From Manis javanica (taxonomy: Eukaryota > Chordata > Mammalia > Pholidota > Manidae): DNA of 64,000 bases. Position 1 is the first letter of the stretch, and the number at the start of each line of letters is the position of its first letter. The stretch covers positions 13,053,623 to 13,117,622 of the forward strand of contig NC_133165.1 of the NCBI RefSeq assembly GCF_040802235.1, written 5' to 3'. The notes below the pieces were generated by a model. The model was given only the letters and a program-made list of their open reading frames with translations. It was not told where the DNA came from and did no database searches. A program made the translations under genes and the position numbers. This document shows, one piece after another, positions 1 to 13,341 of the stretch.

Positions 1-3000
1 TCAAACAATGGTGCAATCTTACAATGTATAGACAGTATATTGACAAAAGCAATATAAAATATCAGGAAAAAGAAAACTAAGCAGAAAACTGAATATGAAG
101 TTACTTGAGTCTAAAAAAACTTACTGCCATCTTTTTGGCTATTTTACTCATGTCATTTCTTATTTTATATTGTAATGTCCCAGTTGTAATAAATTTTACT
201 GTAAAGTGGTCAATACCAGATTTGAAGGTGACTTTGGTAATTGGAAGTGAGAGCCTCCCAAAGCGAAGGCAATTGGGAAGCCCAACATTTTACTTTCATG
301 AATACAGTGATTTAGTTCTTTGACCTCCAGTTGGTTAAGCATGATATATAGTAGAACATTTCACTTCTGATATATGCACGTGAAACCCTGACAAGAATTA
401 AAGGGAGAGTGCAGAGTTAAGCTGCTGGCATTCCTCGCTCTACTTGAATAATTGCTGGAGTTATTTTGAAGTATTTTACAGAGAAAGAAACAAAGAAAAA
501 AGAAGAAAGGAAAAGGGAAATAAAAGGAAAATCAGAACAGAGAGAGAAGAAAGGAAGAAAGAAGGAGGAAGGTGGAGAAGAAAAGATGGAGAAAAAGCAG
601 TCGACTTGCTTATTTTCCTTTCTGCAAATGGCACCCTAAAGAAAAAAAAATATTTTGAAAGTCCTTTAATGTAAACGTGGACAGCTGCTTTAGACATTGT
701 AACATGTGCACATTTGAAAGACACATCATGAAAAAAAATTCATGCTGAAATGTTAATTTTATAGCTCTAAGAGAGAGGTCCTAAGGTTTAGAAGTTAAAA
801 GTAAGTTAACTCGTTGCTTATTCGAACATCAAACTGTCAGCATGGAAGTAAGTTTTAAACTTATGATGGTCTGAAAATGTGGTGCTAAATGAAGTTTAAA
901 GACCTATTAACCTGCCTGAGATGTAAACCAGGAACTATTACACTGCTGTTCAACATGTAGCCAAGTACCTTATAATAGTGTGCAAGCTAGTAAGAGGTGA
1001 ACAATGAAGCTTAATGGTATGTCTTTTTTCTAAATGTAATGATAACGTTAGCTATTTTCAGTATTCATTTAGGAACTGCATGCATATAGGAAATGGAACA
1101 CTTGCTTTAAAATGATTGCCTCAATTTGTTTCATAATAATAATTCAGAACTAGTAATCCTTTAACCATTGACCAATAATCTTTTTTTTTCTGTTTTAGAG
1201 CTTTACAGCAATTTAAAGGGAAACATAACATTCATGAACATACATGTAGTTGGTAGACACTTTAGATAAGTATTTTGGACAAATTGTTTATTATGTTAAT
1301 AAAAGATTTTAAAGGATGAGTTAAGTAAAGTATGGAGACTTAATAAATATGAAATAAAAATTTAAAAATTAAATTACTTGGGGAATATGATCACCTTTCC
1401 TTTTGCAAAGAAAATATAAATTTTTAGTTATTCAATATTAAATAAAACAAGTATACTTTTAAAAAGTCTTAATAAGACATTTATTAATTATTTTAAAATA
1501 ACACATCAGCTGTATAGATTTGGTTCACTTTTGAAAAGATGGAAGTGGACTAAATCCAAATTACATAAATTGAAATAAATGGTGAAATAAGCCTAAGCTT
1601 TTCTGACTAGGAAAATAAACTTGGTTATGAAAATATCCTTTTCCTAGATTTCCCTGTTCATGGGCTTTTAAATTCAAGTATAAAAGGCAATAATCATTTT
1701 TAGTCCACAAAACACTGTAAAAGTAAGTATTTTTAAATGGATTACAAAAAAATATATGAGTGAGAAAGTAGAGGATTTCTTAACTCAGATTTCTTACTCT
1801 GGTTACCTGAGTATTTAGTCTTATCCTAAACTAGTGGGAGGTCCTACCAGCATAGTTTTAACTGCTGTGTTCTGTGTTGTAAAGCAGAGGCTATGACTTA
1901 CTCTCCATTGAGTTTATAATCAACCAATGGAGGTGATCAAAGTGAGGAAAAGATAATAAAAGATATTAAAGCATTTGTTGCCTAAATATGTGATACACAC
2001 AATACCTGCTAGTAAATGTGAGAAGTGAAAGATCAGTCTGGGTCACAAAATTGGACTTGGAAGAATAAAAAAGATTGGATGGTTGTCTCCTACAGGATGG
2101 ATGAGGAACTGGCCTATACTTTCATTTTTTCTGGAGGATAAGATATTAATTGAAAGTGTGGAATGAACCTCAATGACATCTGTGCCTGATCTTGTATTAA
2201 TCATTTCGTTGTTATGTGTAACCAGGTGGAGTAAATGACAGCAATATCGCTCTCAGTCCGTTTTATGCATGTATCTATCCTCTGCTGCACTCTGACTCTC
2301 AGAACCAAGCAATACTGATCAAAATTCTATTCATATCTACCTCCTTTCCACGCAGAGTTCACAATAGAACCATGGATGTCATTATGCCATTTTGCTGCCA
2401 TCATGAAAAAGGAGGTATAAATGATCAAGTCCCCACTCGAAATGGTCCATTGACTCACAGCATTAACATCACCTTGGAGTTTGTCAGATCCCATCTCAGC
2501 CCTTCCCAACACTTGCTGAATCAGAATATGCATGTCACCATCATTTCCGTCTGACTCTGTGTGGACGGTGAAGTGTGTGTTGTATAAGATGCTCCGCTAG
2601 GTAACGCAGACAGCTGGCCCTGCAAAATGGGATCCGGTGGTAGGAGGGGCTTCGGCAGCATTTTCAAACTTCCACATTCCCAGCTGATCAGTAATCAACA
2701 AAGTAATTATCTCCATGTTTTAATATATCTGAAATTAGAGAACGCTATTTCTGATCTACTATAAGAACATATCTCATATAATTTCACATGATATCATCTC
2801 TTATTATCTCCTTCAGTGTTACCATCATCATCACCACCATTATTTTAATCACAGAATTTAGCAGTGGATTGCATTTCTCCTTATCAGAGCACTTCTGGAG
2901 CATACAACTTTTGTGCAAACATCTGTGCATTCTCATCTGTTACCACTACCCTTGCCCAAACACCAATAAATATACTCATTTTTGTTTACAATTCCTCTGC

Positions 3001-3248
3001 TTTAAATACTTCTTGTACTTCGCTTTGAGTTCACGTTAGGTAGTACTGAAGACCTGAAAAACTCAACGAAATAATTAAGAAATATCCATAGATTGGATTG
3101 ATTTTGTGCAGTGGTGATGAACTGACTTGATCTGATCTTTTGATGTTTGTTTCAGTCTTTCAGATCCTTCAGGTCCTGTCCTTTGTTGGTACTGGTTTTA
3201 TAATCTTTCCTATTTCTCTCATTCTCCTACAGTCTTAATGCAGTCATT
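1..3248. other. AT-rich non-coding sequence, no recognised gene
   Basis: Only short ORFs occur, with no protein family resemblance, splice-site series or RNA fold that I recognise. The stretch at about 2040-2700 is less AT-rich than its flanks and holds several CpGs. Its ORFs (2372-2554 plus, 2327-2533 minus) are short, overlap on opposite strands and look like chance. No lineage SINE was seen. Confidence 0.6.
475..600 (+). repeat. GA-rich (polypurine) low-complexity tract
   Basis: Nearly uninterrupted purines with irregular gaaa/gaag/aagg units. The tract accounts for the Lys/Glu/Arg-rich ORF at 444-674 and the Ser/Leu/Phe-rich one on the other strand, so neither is a gene. Confidence 0.85.
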
Positions 3249-3264
3249 ATCATTCTCTTTCTTT
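3249..3264. repeat. Target-site duplication, left copy
   Basis: The 16-mer atcattctctttcttt occurs here and again at 4704-4719. The two copies bracket a minus-strand L1 fragment whose T-rich (antisense poly-A) end abuts this copy. Length and position are typical of L1 target-primed insertion. Confidence 0.8.
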
Positions 3265-4703
3265 TCTTATTATTGAAGTACATAGTTGATATACAATATT
3301 ATATTGGTTTCAAGTATACAACACTGTATTTCAACAGTTACACACATTATTAAATCCTCACCCCCACTGGTATAGTTACTGTCTGTCAATATAGGAAGAT
3401 GTTACAGAACCGTTGGCTATGTTCTCCATTGCTGCACTTCCATCCCCTTGACCAACTTATATCATGACTGAGATGTTTATGCCCGTTTATACCCTTCATC
3501 CTTGCCACCCACCCACCCCAAACTTGACAACCACCAGTCACTTCTCAGTGTCTATAAGTCTACTGCTATTTTGTTCATTTTGTTTTGTTTTGTTTTTACA
3601 TTCTACAAAAAAGTGAAATCACACAGCATGTGTTCGTCTTCCCCTGGCTTATTTCACATAGCATAATACCCTCTGGTTCATCCATATTGTCACAAATAGA
3701 TTTCTTTTTTATGGATGAATAATATTCTATTGTGTATATATGCACGTTCTTCTTTACCCATTCATCTACTGATGGACACTTTGGCTGCTTCCATATCTTG
3801 GCTATTGTAAATAGTGCAAGGATAAATATCGTGGTTGCATATGTCTTGTCAAGTCAGGGATTCTGTTTTCTGCAGGTAAATTCCTAGAAGTGGGATTATG
3901 GGATCAAATGGTATTTCTACTTTTAGTTTTTTGAAGTACTTCCACACTGCTTTCCACAGCCATTGTGTCAATTGACATTCTCTCCAAAAGCATAGGAGGA
4001 TTCCCTTTTCTCCATATCCTTGCCAGCATTTTTTATTTATTGTCTTTTGGAGAGTGGCATTCTAGCTGGTGTGAGGTGATACCTCATTGTGGTTTTGATT
4101 CACATTTCCCTGATGATTAGTGATATGGGTAATCTTTTCACATGCTTGTTGGCCATCTGAATTTCTTCTTTGGAAACTTGTCTGTTCAGGTCCTCAGCTT
4201 TTTTGGTGTTGAGTTGTATGAGTTCTTTATGTATTGTGGATGTTAACCCCTTATTGGATAAATCATTTACAAATATAGTCTCCCATACCGTAAGTTGCCT
4301 TTTTATTCTATTGATTGTTTTTTTTTGTACAGAAACTTTTTTACTTGATGAAGTCCCACTTGTTCATTTTTTTCTTTATTTCCCTTATCAGAGGAGAAGT
4401 GTCCAGGAAAAAATTGTTCATGCTAAATAATGATCAAGAGATTTTTGTCTGTGTTTGCTTCTAAGAGTTTTATGGTCTCATGTCTTATATTTTTAGGCCT
4501 TTAATCCATTTTGAGGTTGCTATTGTGTATTGGGTTAAACATCAATCCAGATTCATTTTTTTATGTGCAACTTTCCAGTTTTCCCAACACCAGTTATTGA
4601 AGAGGCTGTCTTTTCCCCATTGTATATTCATGGCTCCTTTATTGCATATTTATTGACCATATACATGTGGATTTATATCTGGGCTCTCTATTCTGTTTCA
4701 TTG
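3265..4703 (-). mobile_element. LINE-1, 5'-truncated 3' end, antisense
   Basis: Read on the minus strand, this is the end of L1 ORF2 plus the 3' UTR. The antisense 3' end at about 3270-3360 has the 'agttgatatacaa' signature shared with the L1 tails at 13370 and 52100. Around 4030-4330 it is the reverse complement of the ORF2 C-terminal region seen in the plus-strand L1 at 18.5-18.9 kb. About 1.4 kb is present, so the element is strongly 5'-truncated, which is usual for L1. The flanking 16-bp TSD is exact, which suggests a fairly recent insertion or luck, since the body has many stops. ORFs inside, such as 4170-4430, are antisense noise. Confidence 0.9.
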
Positions 4704-4719
4704 ATCATTCTCTTTCTTT
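4704..4719. repeat. Target-site duplication, right copy
   Basis: Exact second copy of the 16-mer at 3249-3264. It marks the 5'-truncation point of the minus-strand L1. Confidence 0.8.
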
Positions 4720-5274
4720 CTCTGTGCCATGTTTTCCACTTAAAATTATTATCTTCTAATTTATTACTCCACTTTAAAGTTAAGATAATAACTTATAACC
4801 TTAGATGACTAATTAGTTCTCCCTATTTATATTTTACTTGGTGAAATATCCCTGTTGTTTAGATAAGTACTATTTTATGATTATTAAATGTAAATGCCAG
4901 GCATATTAATGCTAATGATTTCATGGGCCAGGAGGTTTATTAACAGGAAAAGGGAGTAATATAGATAAATAAGAAAGACAAAGTCAAAGGTTAAAGGAAA
5001 GAGATCAAAATATGAGAGAAAAACTTCTAATGAATTTGCCAAAATGGAAATAATTATGTTTAATAAGGTAGGAACTGAAAAATAACCATTGGGATGTTAA
5101 TTAAGTCTATAAACCTATGACAGAATCTTCTTATCAAAAAGTTATTTTTTCTTATGGCATAAACAGGGGCACAAATAATGAACTAAAACAAAACCTGATG
5201 TCTTTTATGTGACATTACTACAACATAACAGCACTCTAAGACAGGCTGTTAACAACACTGTTAAGACAGACCTC

Positions 5275-5560
5275 TAACAGTGTTCTATTCTCATACATTA
5301 TTCTTTCCTCAGTAAACTTTGCTTCAGGCAAATTCTTCAGCTCCTTGAAGAAGTTATGCTCCCTATAACCACAGGATCTTTGCATATACTGTATTATTTC
5401 TCTCTGCAAAGACTGCTGAGTGATTTTCATTCCATAACTCCAGCTCAACTTCTAGATTTCAGTTCAATCATTCAGAGAAGTCTAGTCAGGCTCCACTTCT
5501 ATTGAGCCTTGCCTCATTGTGTATTATTTCTACTGTTTCCTATAGCATATTATTTTACGG
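5275..5560 (+). mobile_element. L2 LINE fragment (3' region)
   Basis: Word pattern of the L2 3' region in order: a Ctt-rich lead, 'atctttgcatatactgt', then 'ttcagttcaatcattcagag', and a closing 'gccttgcctcattgtg'. Heavily diverged, as expected of an ancient mammalian LINE. Boundaries are approximate. Confidence 0.55.
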
Positions 5561-5937
5561 GAACTAAACAAGCAATACTATTAAAGCAATTACCATCAAG
5601 ACTAGAACATAAATGCTAATGATTTTAAACATTGCTCACATTACTTGGGTCAGATAGCAGTTTGCTGTATGTTAATAGATGCCTAAATACGATATCACAG
5701 CTCTTTCTATACACAGACTGCCTTCCCACGGCAATACTTCAAATTCATTCCAAATTTCTTAAAATGTGTAATGTTAAATAGGTTTCACTTCTCTGGATCA
5801 GGCAGTTCTAGGCATCTATTGGATCTTGCTTCTCAGTAGTTTTTTTTTTTTCTATTTTTGTGACTGTGAATCTTTCAATATTTCTCTAATCTGTGTCCTC
5901 TGTTCTTCTTAGTATGATGCTTTATTCTGATGCTTAG

Positions 5938-6042
5938 CCTCCTCTTTTTCACTTTCCTCTTCCTCCTTCTCTTCTGTCTCCTCTCCTTCCTCTCTCCCTT
6001 TTTCTTCTTCATCTTGTTTTCCTTATTCTTCCCTTTCACATG
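5938..6042 (+). repeat. CT-rich (polypyrimidine) low-complexity tract
   Basis: About 100 bases of almost only C and T in irregular cttcc/tctcc units. Confidence 0.85.
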
Positions 6043-9000
6043 TTGAAGCAACAGTGGAAGAGAGAATTCCTCAAGGACTCCAAATTTAGGAATGCATTGT
6101 ACATTGGATATAAATTAAATACAAAAGCAGACCATTAATTACATAGAGTATTGATGCCATGACTGTCTGTGAAATAACATTAAATATTTCCCTTGGTTAT
6201 CTCAGCATTGGATTTTTACTGTTTTTCCTATATAGCCCTTTATAATGTAAACAACAGTTACAATTACCTCAGGTAATTTTATACTACTAGAAACAATAGT
6301 TGTTTAAAGCCTCTTCAAATGATATAATATTCATAGTTGGAGCAATGTTCTTTACAGATTTTTTTTATTTACTTCATTTTACTATCTTTTCAATGAACAA
6401 TTAAACTACCTTGTGTTTTGCAGACATTCAAAAAAAGCTGATATTTTAAAAGAAAAATTCTAGGTTTGGAACAGTTGATTTATAGTTATAATCAGACATC
6501 AGATTATTCAGTCATTTTGAAATTCGAAGAACTTGGCTTCACCTCTTCCCCTACCATGCACTGAGATTTGTAAATTAGATAAATGCAGTCTTTCCTGCCT
6601 TGATACTTAATTAGAAGGGATCTTTGTTATAGTTATGCTACATGCTTGAATTAGAGCTGTAATTAATTCTGTGCCACTTATTATGATATTTTACCAAATC
6701 ATCAGCAAAATCAACACTTTTTTTCTTGTTCTGAGAGGCTGGCTATCCCATTCTCCATCCTATTTCTACAATGGAGTTAATGAGAGCTAAGTTTTCTAAT
6801 GGTGGCACATGTTTACTTGAGTTGATCTTTATTTGACTTTTTCCCCTAAATGAATTCAAAATCTGTTACAGAGATAATGTCCAGTGTGCCAGGTTGGAGT
6901 TTAAAAGTCTTACAGTGATTTGAAAGGAAATAGTTGACCACGCTTTCTGTAGCTTCTGCAGGAGTTCAGTCGGAATTTCGTAAGTGATGAAAAGCAGGAA
7001 AAATCCATCATAGCTGCTGCAGTCACCTTTCCAGCTTTTTATGTGATAAAATATATATCACAACACTGCTTCCAATCTGCCCTACAACTCAGAGTATTAT
7101 GTGAACTGGGTCTTGCCTCAGTGTTCCAACTTTCATCTCAGCTTTCCGCATGTATGGAACAAGATTTTGCCAATGGAATATTGTATGTAAGTGCAGAAAA
7201 CTGTCACTACCTCTGGAGTTTATAGGTTTTAGAGCACTATATAAAGTGTCAGATTTCACAGTAGGAAGTTTACACACCTGGAAGGAACTGATCTATGTCC
7301 TGTAGTTGAACAAAGTCATAAAAGTTGAGTTGAGGCAAGTGTTTATTATTTTGATATATAAATGTGCTAGGACTTCCTCAGAAAAAAACTGCTTACTTAG
7401 ACATTCATGACCCACTCATAACCAAATGCCCTCATGAGCAGACTATATTTTAGGCAGTTGTTCTATTAATAAGATTCCTTGTTTTTCTAGAGGAAAAGAG
7501 GTCAATGGGCCTTTAAATACTACCTTAAGTTGTTTTAGCAAAACATATTGGCAACAGTTTCTTTATTGTACTTCTAAATTTAATCTTTTCAGAGGAACAA
7601 GAATGAGAACCAGGAGTAAGAAAACTGAGGAAACAAATAGCAGTAAAGAGAGTAATAAAAATAACTTTTTTAGCAGGACATTCATTTAAGCAAAAATGAA
7701 GGTGATTGTGAACTGTTTTATGTGAAGGAAATGGACCTGGAGCAATGCCTGCTTCATCTCGGTCTCCTAGCACATATTTAAACACAAAATAAGTAAGACA
7801 AAAGATTCCACTACAATGTCAATTTCTAATTTTCAATAATGAAATTAAAAAAGTTTTTCTCTTTATTAATAGGTATATGAATGGTATGATGTTGTAAATG
7901 AGGTGGAAAATGCTGTACAAGAGCATCAGTGTTCTCCCCTTCCATCCCCCCAACACACACCCATAAAGGAAAAAGTGACCTTCCCACCCAGGAAAAGAAA
8001 AGCAGCTCTCCCTGTCTTTTCTTAAATTAAGTTGTTGTCTTTAAGAATAAATTGAGCCATTAATTCATCTCTGGAATGTTAAATCTAAAATTCTGCAATC
8101 CTCTTTAGGCAGGTAATCTCCTTCAGAAGTTCTTTTAAAAAATCATCAAGTCTATTCAAGGCCCTTTATTTCCACTAAAGTTGGAACTGCTCTATTTTAC
8201 CTGGTATACTCCCACCTGTAGTAGGTCCTATGAAACTTTCCCCCAGATCCATCCTCAACTTTTTCCTTTTAGTAGTGGACTCTGCCCTCACCCTCCCCTT
8301 CACATTACTCCCCAGACTCCCTGGGTTTGAGCCGAATGTATTTCCCAGCATCCTTTGCAGTCAGGTGTGCCTATGTAACTAAATTCTTGCCAACAGGACA
8401 TAAGAGATATTTGCATTTTATTGGTCATTTTTACCTTAAAGACAGGCTGTGTATACTCACTCCACTTTTTCCTCTTCTTATGGCCTGAGAAACACAACTA
8501 CAGATGCAACTGTTGATACACAGATGAAAGTCATTTTTTTTGTGCAAAACTGGCTCACCCAGAAGCACCAGCCAGATCCTGCCTGCCTACGTTTAGATTC
8601 TAAAGCGAGAGAGGCAAAAACTTCAAGTTTATTTACACCAGTGGTATTTTTAGGCCTCTTTCTTAGAATAGCTTACTCTATTTATCAACCTATAATGATC
8701 CAGAATATAAGCTTTAGATGTTCAGGCCTCAGTTGTTGATGTTTAAAACTGATGTGTAAACACAGAGAAAACAAGATATGTTAAAAAGAGTGAAAAGCAA
8801 AGTCAGCATCTGCTTTTTTTCCCCAGAAATCTTCTCAACAGTTTTATACTTAGTTTCCATTTCGCAAGATATATCCTCTGGTCAAAGTAAACCATACTTC
8901 TTGAGACTCATAGTACATATCTACTGCGCTGGTGAGAGGAGTAAGTATCATAGACTAGATCCCTTTAAGAGCATAATGCTCTGCACTAAGCATTGATACT

Positions 9001-9057
9001 AAGTTTTTTCACAGCATTCAATAGCCATTCCTTTGTGTTCTGCACCATCATTTAAGT

Positions 9058-9220
9058 CCAGCAGTGATCCTCAAAGCGTAGTCCCAAACCAGCAGCATCA
9101 AAGTCACCTGGGAACTTGTCAGAAATTCAGCACGTTTTGAGTCAGAAATGCCAAGTGGGGCCCAGAATTCTCGGGGTCATCAGTCCCTCCACGGCATTCC
9201 AGGGCATGCTAAGCTTGGGA
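9058..9220 (+). mobile_element. MER5A-like hAT-Charlie DNA transposon remnant
   Basis: Shows the MER5A order of words: 'gatcctcaaagcgtag', 'cagcagcatcaaagtcacc', 'tgggaacttgtcagaaat', then a diverged middle and 'gcatgctaagcttggga'. It is a non-autonomous element without coding capacity, and an ancient one. Confidence 0.75.
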
Positions 9221-11321
9221 AAAATGGTTTTATGTCAATAAGCTGGTAGATAAAGTAGAATCAGCAGCCACTAATAGAAGAAATTTGTTGAAATTATATT
9301 GATTTTAAAAACAATGATCTCAATGTGTGTTTTTAAAATATCCTAACCTGAGTTATTCTGACTTCTGACACTTATTTAATTCCATAAGGATTATGATTTT
9401 TTAAAAGGATGAGGTGTTACAGATGGTGAAATGCTTTATTTTTTTCAGGTTGGTGTGGGCAAAACTACTTAAATACTACTGTTATTCTCATTGATGCGTT
9501 AGGTCAAGAATTCTCTTTCCTGTTTTATATATAGAGTTCTCTTAAGATTCTATTAAGCGGTGACTATACTTTAGAAACTATATTGATAATTTATATCTCT
9601 ATACTTTCATGTAATTTCCCTTGTAATGTTATGTAATATTCAAAAATAATAAATTTGCTTAGTATTTTATCTTGCATACATTTTCATATTTACTGTAATA
9701 ACTAATTGGAGAATCCTATTAGCTCTGTCTTCTTATAAGAGCAAATAGGAAATTTAGAGAAATGATGAGATTTACCTGAAAACGTAGAGTGGGACATTCT
9801 GGATTAATATTAAGGACTTCTAAATCCAAACCTAAACACTGCACTTGCAAGGAAATAAAAATAATAAATAAAATACAAATCCAGTCTGAAAAATAATATT
9901 GTCCCTGTAATTAGTGTTGCAAAGAACCAGAATGAAAGGAAAGAACAGCTGCCATTGACTGATCTCTTCTCTCTTTGAATCTCTCACAGACAAGCTGCAA
10001 ACTAATGGCATATTCTGGGATATTTAACTTCAGTAACTCTGCAACAGGAGAAAATGAGGATTCTGGGACAACTACAGAGAGTGAGAGAGAGATTTAAGTC
10101 AGAAAAATTATTTAGTGATCAAAGTAGGATATCCATATGGCATTTTCTGTGAGATCAATAAATACTTAAATTGCCTTTCCATTGCACTGACTTACAGAAA
10201 GTTATGTCTGGTGGCAACTCAGTTTCAAGATTGGTATCAAGGTAAGAGCAAATCTGTCTCTCTTTCTCTGGCTACATTGATACTGAGTCAAAAATAAATA
10301 TATTAGGCAGCAGAATGCCAAGTTACTGAGAAATGTTAAACGTGGAAGTTTAAAGGAATATTACACTTGCTGCTGCCCTTGATTTTGCCCTTGGGCCCCT
10401 ACTGCAAGCTTCTTCCCTTCTTCCCGTGCGGAACCCTGGTGGAAACAGGTATGAGGCACTGGGACGGGGACTTATAATGTGACTTAAAACATTTTTAAAT
10501 GCTCTGTAAGATTATTTAAAATATTTTTCAGTAGGAAAGTGAAATTATTGCTATATACATAATTGAAATCATTTATTAATGGCTGTAAACATAATTCCAA
10601 ATGCAGCTAGCCATTCATAAATTAGAGTAAAAATGCCATTTTACGCGGGAGATGAGATGATGGCACGTTTCCATCAAATTTCCACATGTCACCATTTCTC
10701 ATTCCCTGCAAGTGTAATGCAGTCGGTCTGAAGGAGCCTGTCTCCTCCAGCTTCTTGGTGTGTTTGTGCCTGCAAACTTCGCCACCCAGTCTTCAGCTTA
10801 GTGGCAAGTTGTTCATCTTATTTCACAGATTACTCTTCCCTTGGCTCATTCATATGTAGAACTGACTTTTTTAAGTTTTTATTTCTGTCCCTTTTATGAG
10901 TATGTGGGCACTAATGGATCCCACAGTGACTCAGTTGAATCAAGTCTGCTACCTGCTTGTGCCACCCTGTAACAACCGTCAAAAAAAGAAACATTTCTCT
11001 CTTTTCTTTCTCCTGGGAGTTGGTTACTTTCTATTTTCCCTAAATTTATGAGAAATAAGAGGCAGGTACTAGTTTTCCATTGTCTTAGCCACTAATGACA
11101 AGAATAGCATTCTGACAGAAGATGAACAAACCTGGTCTCATTATCTACGTATAGAAAAGCAGAAGATGTTAAAATAGCTGGTATCCACATTTTTTGAGGT
11201 TCCACCCCCTTACCCCCGATACATTAAAAGTCTATTTTGGATGGGGAGTTTGGACCCCTAAAATGGTGGTTTGTAAAGAGATTGTTAAAGAATTTCAAGG
11301 TGCTCTTTATAAAAATTTAAT

Positions 11322-11338
11322 AAGAATTTTGGTGCTGG
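11322..11338. repeat. Target-site duplication, left copy (imperfect)
   Basis: aagaattttggtgctgg pairs with aagaactttcatgctgg at 11839-11855, matching at 14 of 17 positions. The pair brackets a plus-strand L1 tail. Confidence 0.6.
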
Positions 11339-11838
11339 CGTAAGAAGAAAACAAATCCTACCATTTGCAACAACATAGATGGAGCTACAGGGTATTATGC
11401 TCAGCAAAATAAGCCAGGCGGAGAAAGACAAATACCAAGTGATTTCCCTCATTTGTGGAGTATAACAATGAAGCAAAACTGAAGGAACAAAACAGCAGCA
11501 GACTCACAGACTCCAAGAAGGGACTAGCGGTTACCAAAGGGGAGAGGTGGGGGAGGTCAAGTGAGGAGGGAGGGAGAAGGGGATCAAGGGGTATTATGAT
11601 AAGTACACATGTTTTAGGGGGTCACGGGGAAGACAGTGTAGCACAGAGAAGGCAAATAGTGGCTCTGTGGCATCTTACTACACTGAAGAACAGTGACTGC
11701 ATTGGGATGTGGGGGGGACTTGGTAATATGGGTGAATGTAATAACCACATTGTTTTTCTTGTGAAACCTTCATAAGAGTGCATATCAATGATACCTTAAA
11801 AATATATATATATAAATAAATAAAGAAGAAAAGAAGAA
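11339..11838 (+). mobile_element. LINE-1 3' end, severely 5'-truncated
   Basis: About 500 bp, closely matching 19205-19690 of the large L1 downstream. It contains the last ~40 codons of ORF2, then the 3' UTR with its G-rich polypurine stretch (about 11540-11590), and ends in an A-rich tail with ATAT and aaataaag motifs. The ORF at 11455-11775 runs through the 3' UTR and is not a gene. The matching flanks (11322-11338 and 11839-11855) support a single insertion. It belongs to the same or a closely related subfamily as the 13.7-19.7 kb copy. Confidence 0.9.
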
Positions 11839-11855
11839 AAGAACTTTCATGCTGG
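11839..11855. repeat. Target-site duplication, right copy (imperfect)
   Basis: 14 of 17 bases match 11322-11338. It directly follows the A-rich tail. Confidence 0.6.
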
Positions 11856-12118
11856 GTCAAACAGCAGGAGGAGAGAAAGTAGAAGTGGAGGTTGCCCAGA
11901 AATAGTGAAGGAAGCTGGAGCCCACGGAAAGTATATGCTAATGAGAAATCCATTATAATGGCTAAAGGATTATTTAAAATACCGAAATTTAATACTCAGT
12001 GTTAATCTGTCCATTCTAGAGCAATGTAAACTCCTTCTGTCCTAGTCTTTAATGGAGTATGCCGAACAAATTCTTTGTACTAATGCTTTGGGGGAAATCA
12101 AAGAAAAGGGCTTATATT

Positions 12119-12290
12119 TCAGTGATTCTCAACGTGTGTGCCAGGAGCATCGGCATCTCCTGGGAACTTGTTAGAAATGCCCAACCCAGACCCAATGAGT
12201 AAGAAACTGCGGGTAAAGGTTAGTCATCTGTGTTTTAAGGAGCTGTCCGCGTTATTCTGGTGCAAACGAAAGTGTGAGAACTACTATCTT
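12119..12290 (+). mobile_element. MER5A hAT-Charlie DNA transposon
   Basis: Good MER5A pattern from end to end: 'gtgattctcaacgtgtg', 'ctcctgggaacttgttagaa', 'gacccaatgagtaagaaact', 'atctgtgttttaaggagct', ending 'gtgtgagaactact'. Its terminal inverted repeats are visible as gattctcaacgtg at the left against the reverse of gtgtgagaact at the right. Confidence 0.85.
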
Positions 12291-13341
12291 AGTTGTTAAG
12301 GTCATATCTAGGCGTATGTGGAATGGATGAGATGCTGCAGAGATTAAGAAATCTGATGAGTAGAAATCTGGTGCTCAGTTGATTCGGATATGCAGAAGCT
12401 TAGCAAGAATTGCCTTGTTTGGGGGAAAGATATTGTATATCTTACTATGTGGTAGGTAGTTTAGGTCTTTATAAACAGCTATACGTGAATTTTAAAAGAA
12501 AGGCTGATGCTGTCTTATCTTGGGTTATACTTTTAAAATATAAGTTGTATATTCAATGGCAGTAATTCTTTTGTATTGTGTATACTACATGGGTGGGAAA
12601 GCTTCCAATAGCACTAGGTGATTTTATTAATAGGAGGTATTTGACATGTCTGTCAGTTCTTACATTCTTTACAATAATTTAGAAACATCTTGACCGTTTT
12701 ATATAAAATATTAGAAAATACATTTTAAGTTTCTTTCAGTGTTTTAATATCCACATCCTTCTTCCTTTGCGTAAACAATAATAGGTATTCAATTTTAGGG
12801 CACAGTTAAATCTGCTTTAAAGATTTTGATACAATACGTATTTTAGACAAGACAATTGCTTAAAATGCAGTATGTGTTCCCCCTTTAATATTGCATCACT
12901 CTCTGTATAAGTCCAAAACTAAATTATTATTTCTACTAAAATACCCTTCTCTGATGCTATTAAAGTAATCAATTAATTTAGAAAAGGTTGAAATGCAGAT
13001 TCATGATTGTTTAAATCTTTTACTTTAAAATACAGAAATTCATGTTTATCAATTATTTCTTGAAGGGTCAAGACTTAATGACTCTGTGGATTAAAAATGA
13101 TGTTATCCCTGGCATGTAAACTATACCCATATTGCACTGTTCTTTGATTTCTTCACAGTACTCCCAAGAACTTAAGATAAATAATCAAAAACCCTTGTAT
13201 GTGGATATTATTATTATTTTTTATTTTTTATTATTTTGGAAAAATCTGGATTAGACATTAAAAGAATGTCTTGTCTATAATCAGAACCTGGTACCTGCCC
13301 CAAGCTTCATTATCTCAAGAGGTTGTTGAAAACTCTATAGG
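12291..13341. other. AT-rich sequence, nothing recognised
   Basis: No gene, repeat class or RNA recognised. Simple AT-rich runs, such as the ttattattattttttattttt stretch near 13208-13230, are low complexity. Confidence 0.55.

Larger units (their letters stand above)
4720..11321. other. Mostly unclassified non-coding sequence
   Basis: No gene was recognised. Within this stretch I can support an L2 piece, a CT-rich tract and a MER5A-like element (listed separately). A segment at about 8330-8450 has the feel of an old interspersed repeat that I cannot name. ORFs up to 96 codons (for example 8449-8739) have no recognisable similarity. Confidence 0.6.

Noticed and set aside
444..674. Lys/Glu-rich ORF as a nuclear protein fragment
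   Set aside because: Direct product of a GA-rich tract.
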